From positions 87,295,358 through 87,359,357 of the forward strand of contig OZ023268.1 in NCBI GenBank assembly GCA_964006375.1: a DNA stretch of 64,000 nucleotides. The letters are read 5' to 3'. Positions 59,692 to 64,000 of the stretch are shown here, piece after piece. The notes below the pieces were generated by a model. It was given only the letters and a program-made list of their open reading frames with translations. It was not told the origin of the DNA and searched no databases. Positions within the stretch are counted from its first letter, which is position 1, and every line of letters begins with the position of its first letter. The translations under genes and the position numbers were made by a program. The DNA comes from Tillus elongatus (taxonomy: Eukaryota > Arthropoda > Insecta > Coleoptera > Cleridae).

Positions 59692-60155
59692 AAAAACTCT
59701 GGACGCAGCAAGTGCGTTATGGTAGTGAATTTTCATAAAAATGTTTTTATTGCAAATATGTGTGTTTTCTTTATATTTAAGAAAGCAGCCATCAATTTTG
59801 GTTACCAGTATGACCTATATAGTAAAAACAATGTGCCATGTTTCATAAAAATAACTTTATTGTGTGAAAATGTAAAAAATTTCCAAAAGTAACTTAAACT
59901 GTTCCCGGAAAAAATCCGTTTCTGGGTCAACCTTATAGGTTAATAGCAAATTGGGCTATTCAAATATGAAGCATTTGATCAAAATTCGCTACCATAACGC
60001 ACTTGCTGCATCTAGAATTTTTTTTCTTACAAACATGCATTATATTTCGATGGAAAATGCAAAAATGCAATAACATAAGGCGTGTTTCATAAAAAAAAAA
60101 GAAAATTTCTATCACCAATGACTTATGGGCCACCTATGATTGTAGAAACCCTATA

Positions 60156-60159
<4 letters not shown>

Positions 60160-60236
<77 letters not shown>
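60160..60236. repeat. (TA)n tract within the body
   Basis: About 77 bp, arisen where other copies have CCCTATAATTAATATATA. Confidence 0.95.
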
Positions 60237-60239
<3 letters not shown>

Positions 60240-60809
60240 TTCATATCTTGTATAATAACGGATATATTGAGCTTTATTGATTTTTTACGAAAATTCGACA
60301 AAAATTATATACCATTAAACGATAAACTCTATAGCTAACGCTACTGCCAAGTATCAGAGAAAGGGTCTATTTGAAATGAATTTTCTGGAAACATTTTAGT
60401 AAAATGAAGGACAATGACGGTTGAAACTAAGACTTCAGGATTTGTAAAACATCCTTCTTGAGATATTTTATTTCTATAGCCCGTATTAGATTCAAGTTCT
60501 TTGCCTAAATGTTGCCAATTTTAAATCGCCACTTTGACGTTTTGAGGAAAACCCCAATTTATTTTTCTTTAAATGCCTATAACTTTTTTGTCTTTTGATC
60601 TACAGAGCTAAATTTTGGTAGGTAGCTTACGTATAATGAGATAAACCCGCGTGCCCTTACTTTGTTAATTTCGGAGGTATAAATTTTTTTCGAAAGAAAA
60701 CCTGGGCAGATTTTCCTGGCTAACGAACTTATCCATGCCATTTGAAAAAGTAATTTATTTACCAAATTTAATCAAAATCGGCCCATTATTTTTTGAGTTA
60801 TCGGTGTGA

Positions 60810-60980
<171 letters not shown>

Positions 60981-61528
60981 ATATAAAAATTGAAACTGAC
61001 CCCGAATATGTGTTATGGGGGGCCTAATTAGCGCTCATTTGAAGAAATTTTTTCAAAATTCAAAAGTCAGCATCTCCTCATTAGTGAATTTTTTTTTAAG
61101 AAAATTCACTAAAATTCATACAAAACACAGTCAATTTTAAATAAATGTGTGCATGTAAGGTAACAACTGATGACCAGACACAAATTAAGTATTTTTGGCG
61201 TAACAAGGTCAAGAAATGACAGAAAAAGTACTTTGAAAATTTTATACAAAAGGTACTTTGAAAATTTTAGAGCTTTTCGTCTTAAAACGTCAAAGCCGCG
61301 ATTTGATACGTGAAAATTGGCAAGTTTTAGGCAACGAACCTGAAACCAACACGGTTTATGTAGAGAAAATGTGGTAAGGAGTGTGTTTTACAAAACGAAA
61401 AGTTTCAGTTTCAACCGCCATTGTCCTTCATTGTATTACAATATTTGCAGAAAATTCATTTCAAATAGACTCTTTATCTGATGCTTCGGCAGTAGTTTTG
61501 GTTATATACTTTATGGTTTAATAGTCTA

Positions 61529-61719
61529 TTGCCCAGTTTCACAAAGGTCGATTAAATATTTAACGGCCGTTTAGATAATCAAGGCTTCAGACGACCAATC
61601 ACAGACTATTCGGGTTTTTGCCATGACAATCAAGTATTTTGCAGCTGTGATTGTTCCTCTGAAGCCTTCATTAACTAATCGGCCGTTAAATATTTAATCG
61701 AACTTTGTGAAACTGGGAA
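61529..61719. mobile_element. Foldback MITE, copy 2 (191 bp)
   Basis: GCCCAGTTTCACAAAGGTCG ... mirrored by CGAACTTTGTGAAACTGGG; interior GACGACCAATCACAG as in copy 1. TA at 61527-61528 and 61720-61721 is the duplication; removing one copy restores the host repeat (CTATGATTTTTA). Confidence 0.9.
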
Positions 61720-61753
61720 TATGATTTTTAACGAATTTTCGGAGAAAAAAATC

Positions 61754-61895
61754 GGCATTGAGGACACCACGACTGTTAAATTTCGAAAATATTTCCTCCA
61801 ATGAGCGCGAACCTGACCTCTGGGGGGTCAGAGGTCAGGGTCGCGCTCATTTAAAGAAATCTTTTCAAAATTCAAAAGTCGCGGTGTCCACAATG
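61754..61895. repeat. Large hairpin, arms about 65 bp
   Basis: CATTGAGGACACCACGACTG ... CTGACCTCT and its imperfect complement GAGGTCAG ... GTCGCGGTGTCCACAATG, loop about 10 nt. Confidence 0.88.
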
Positions 61896-62549
61896 GCGTT
61901 TTTTTTACGAAAATTCGTACATATGGGTTGTGGGGATCGATATCCGGGGTTAGTTTTTATCCGTTTACATATATACAGGGTGACGGTGGCGCATTTCTAC
62001 GGTAAATCTCAATATACCAATTTGTTATTATACAACATACGAAACAAAATTGTACCTTTACGTTAACTATAGGGTGTCTTAAGCTGCATCTTATAAAATT
62101 ATTTTTACAATCACAGGGTGGCCCATAAGTCGTTGGTGCTACAAATTTTCCTTTTTGTTTAATCGAACACACTTTATATTATTGCGTTTTTGCATTTTCC
62201 ATCGAAATATAATGCATTTTGTAGGAAAAAAATCTGGACACAGCAAGTGCGGTATGGTAGCGAATTTTTATTAAATGCTTTAAATTTCAATCACTCAATT
62301 TGGTATTAACTAACCTAGGCTAGGAAACCAGTTTTTTCGGGAACATTTTAGGTTTATTTTCGGAAAATTTGTGTACATTTTCTAACAATAAAGTTATTTT
62401 GATGAAATAGGGTGCATTGTTTCTACTATATAGATTATACTGGTAACCAAATTCAATGCCTTATTTCGTTAAAAAAAGACGTATTTGCCATTACAAGCAT
62501 TTTTATGAAAATTTACTACCATAACGCACTTGCTGCGTCCAGACTTTTT

Positions 62550-62667
62550 AGTGAATTTTCTTTAACAAAATTCACTAATGAGGAGATCCCGACTTTTGAA
62601 TTTTGAAAAAAATATTCAAATGAGCGCTAATTTGGCCCCCTAGAACACATATCCGGGGTCAGTTTCG

Positions 62668-62765
<98 letters not shown>

Positions 62766-63833
62766 GTATCACATCGATAACTCAAAAAATTAATGGCCGA
62801 TTTTAATTAAATTTGGTAAATACTTTCCTTTTGCAAGTGGCTTGGATAAGTTCGTTAGCCAGGAAAATCGGCCGAGGTTTTCCCGGAAAAAATTATATCT
62901 CCGGAAATAACAAAGTAAGGGCAACCAAATCGCTATAGGTAAATTACCTACCAAAATTTAGCTATGTAGGTGGAAAGACAACAAAGTTATAGGCATTTAA
63001 AGAAAAATAAAATGGGGTTTTCCTCAAAACGTCAAAGTCGCGATTTAAAACGTCAAAATTGGCAACATTTACGCAAGTAACTTGAATCTAATACGGGCTA
63101 TGGAAAGAAAATGTCTCAAGAAGAATGTTTTACAAACCCTGAAGTCTTAGTTTCAACCGTCATTGTCCTTCACTTTACTAAAATGTTTCCAGAAAATTCC
63201 TTTCAAATAGACCCGTTCTCTGATGCTTGGCAGTAGTCTTACATATAGAGTTTATCGTTTAATGGTATATAATTTTTTTCGAATTTACGTAAAACAATCA
63301 ATAAAGGTCAATATATCCGTTATTATACAAGACATGAAAAAAATTGTATACATTAATTATATGTGTCTTGAGCTACATCTTAAAAAATTCTTTCTACAAT
63401 CACAGCGTGGCCCATAAGTCGTTGGTGATACAACTTTTCTTTTTTTCAGTCGAACACGCCTTGCGTTACTGCATTTTTGCATTTTCCATTGACATATAAT
63501 GCATGTTTGTAGGAAAAGAAATTCTGGACGCAGCAAGTGCGTTATGGTAGCGAATTTTGATTAAACGCTTTATAGCTGAAAAGCTCAATTTGCTATTAAC
63601 ATATAAGGTTGACCAAGAAACGGTTTGTTTCGGGAACACTTTAAGTTCACGTTCGGAAATTTTTTACATTTTCAAACAATAAAGTTATTTTGAGGGAAAA
63701 ATGGCACATTATTTTTACTATATGGGTTATGCTGGTAACCAAAATGCCTGCTTTCTTAAAAAAACACACATATTTGCTATTAAAAACATTTTAATGAAAA
63801 TTCACTACCATAACGCACTTGCTACGTCTAGAC
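62550..63833 (+). mobile_element. H-D family copy, complete, head-to-tail with the previous
   Basis: Hairpin at 62550 right after CCAGAC and a T-run, (TA)n 62670-62766, body to 63522, D module 63523-63833 ending GTCTAGAC. Confidence 0.92.
62670..62766. repeat. (TA)n tract
   Basis: About 97 bp. Confidence 0.95.
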
Positions 63834-64000
63834 TTTTATTATATCTACTTACTAGCCGAATGTACTATGCTATATTAACGGTTTTGTGTCACTTTAATTG
63901 TAATCGTATATTTTTCTAGAAAGGTTTTAGTTTTATAATGTGTATTTATTAAAAAGAATTGCCTACATAATTAAGAATAAAACAATTTATTAACTTGTGT
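63834..64000. other. AT-rich tail of the window
   Basis: Nothing recognised. Confidence 0.5.

Larger units (their letters stand above)
61265..62544 (+). mobile_element. H-D family copy (variant), missing H end, MITE inside
   Basis: Body from about 61265 (AAAACGTCAAAGCCGCGATT), nested MITE 61529-61719, internal H-like segment turned into a hairpin (61754-61895), variant body (GGTGGCGCATTTCTACGGTA), D module 62234-62544. Confidence 0.82.

Overview
The window is repeat-dense, AT-rich eukaryotic DNA with no convincing complete host gene. It looks like an invertebrate, most likely arthropod, genome. Evidence: a non-LTR retrotransposon resembling crustacean copies, DUF4817/Tc1-mariner transposase relics, tRNA-derived SINEs, and about 30 (TA)n tracts totalling roughly 3 kb. 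The species cannot be named. No bacterial operon, rRNA gene or CRISPR array is visible.

Layout. 1-14.4 kb: a mariner-type relic split by a foldback MITE; one apparently intact endonuclease/reverse-transcriptase LINE (ORF 2115-5081); a 5'-truncated RNase H-bearing LINE with a 25-bp target-site duplication; a SINE-interrupted repeat; a second, 5'-truncated copy of the first LINE on the minus strand; another transposase relic; and a ~97-bp tandem repeat with two hairpins per monomer. 14.4-64 kb: dominated by one repeat family (by hand tally about 24 kb), here called the H-D family.

H-D family. One end (H) is a hairpin: AGTGAATTTT, a short loop, AAAATTCACT. Next come about 110 bp, a (TA)n tract at a fixed place, and a body of about 750-900 bp. 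The other end is a ~310-bp module (D) with its own inverted ends (CTGGACGCAGCAAGTGCG ... reversed). In this annotation strand + means the H end is at the lower coordinate. Copies sit in T-runs (A-runs for - copies). Two copies can be compared with empty paralogous sites, and neither shows a target duplication beyond T/A. Some copies lie head to tail. This resembles non-autonomous rolling-circle elements of the Helentron/HINE type (inference); no Rep/helicase gene is present.

Nested in or between these are two SINE families, an 8-bp-TSD hAT-like element inside a Tc1/mariner element, foldback MITEs, a 275-bp satellite built partly from H-D sequence, a dimeric ~740-bp higher-order repeat, fragments of mariner and LINE genes, and a 450-bp fragment of a probable cellular gene lying exactly between two H-D copies (33291-33740). 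The nesting gives relative ages: mariner relics are older than MITE/hAT insertions, and H-D copies are older than at least one SINE and one MITE.
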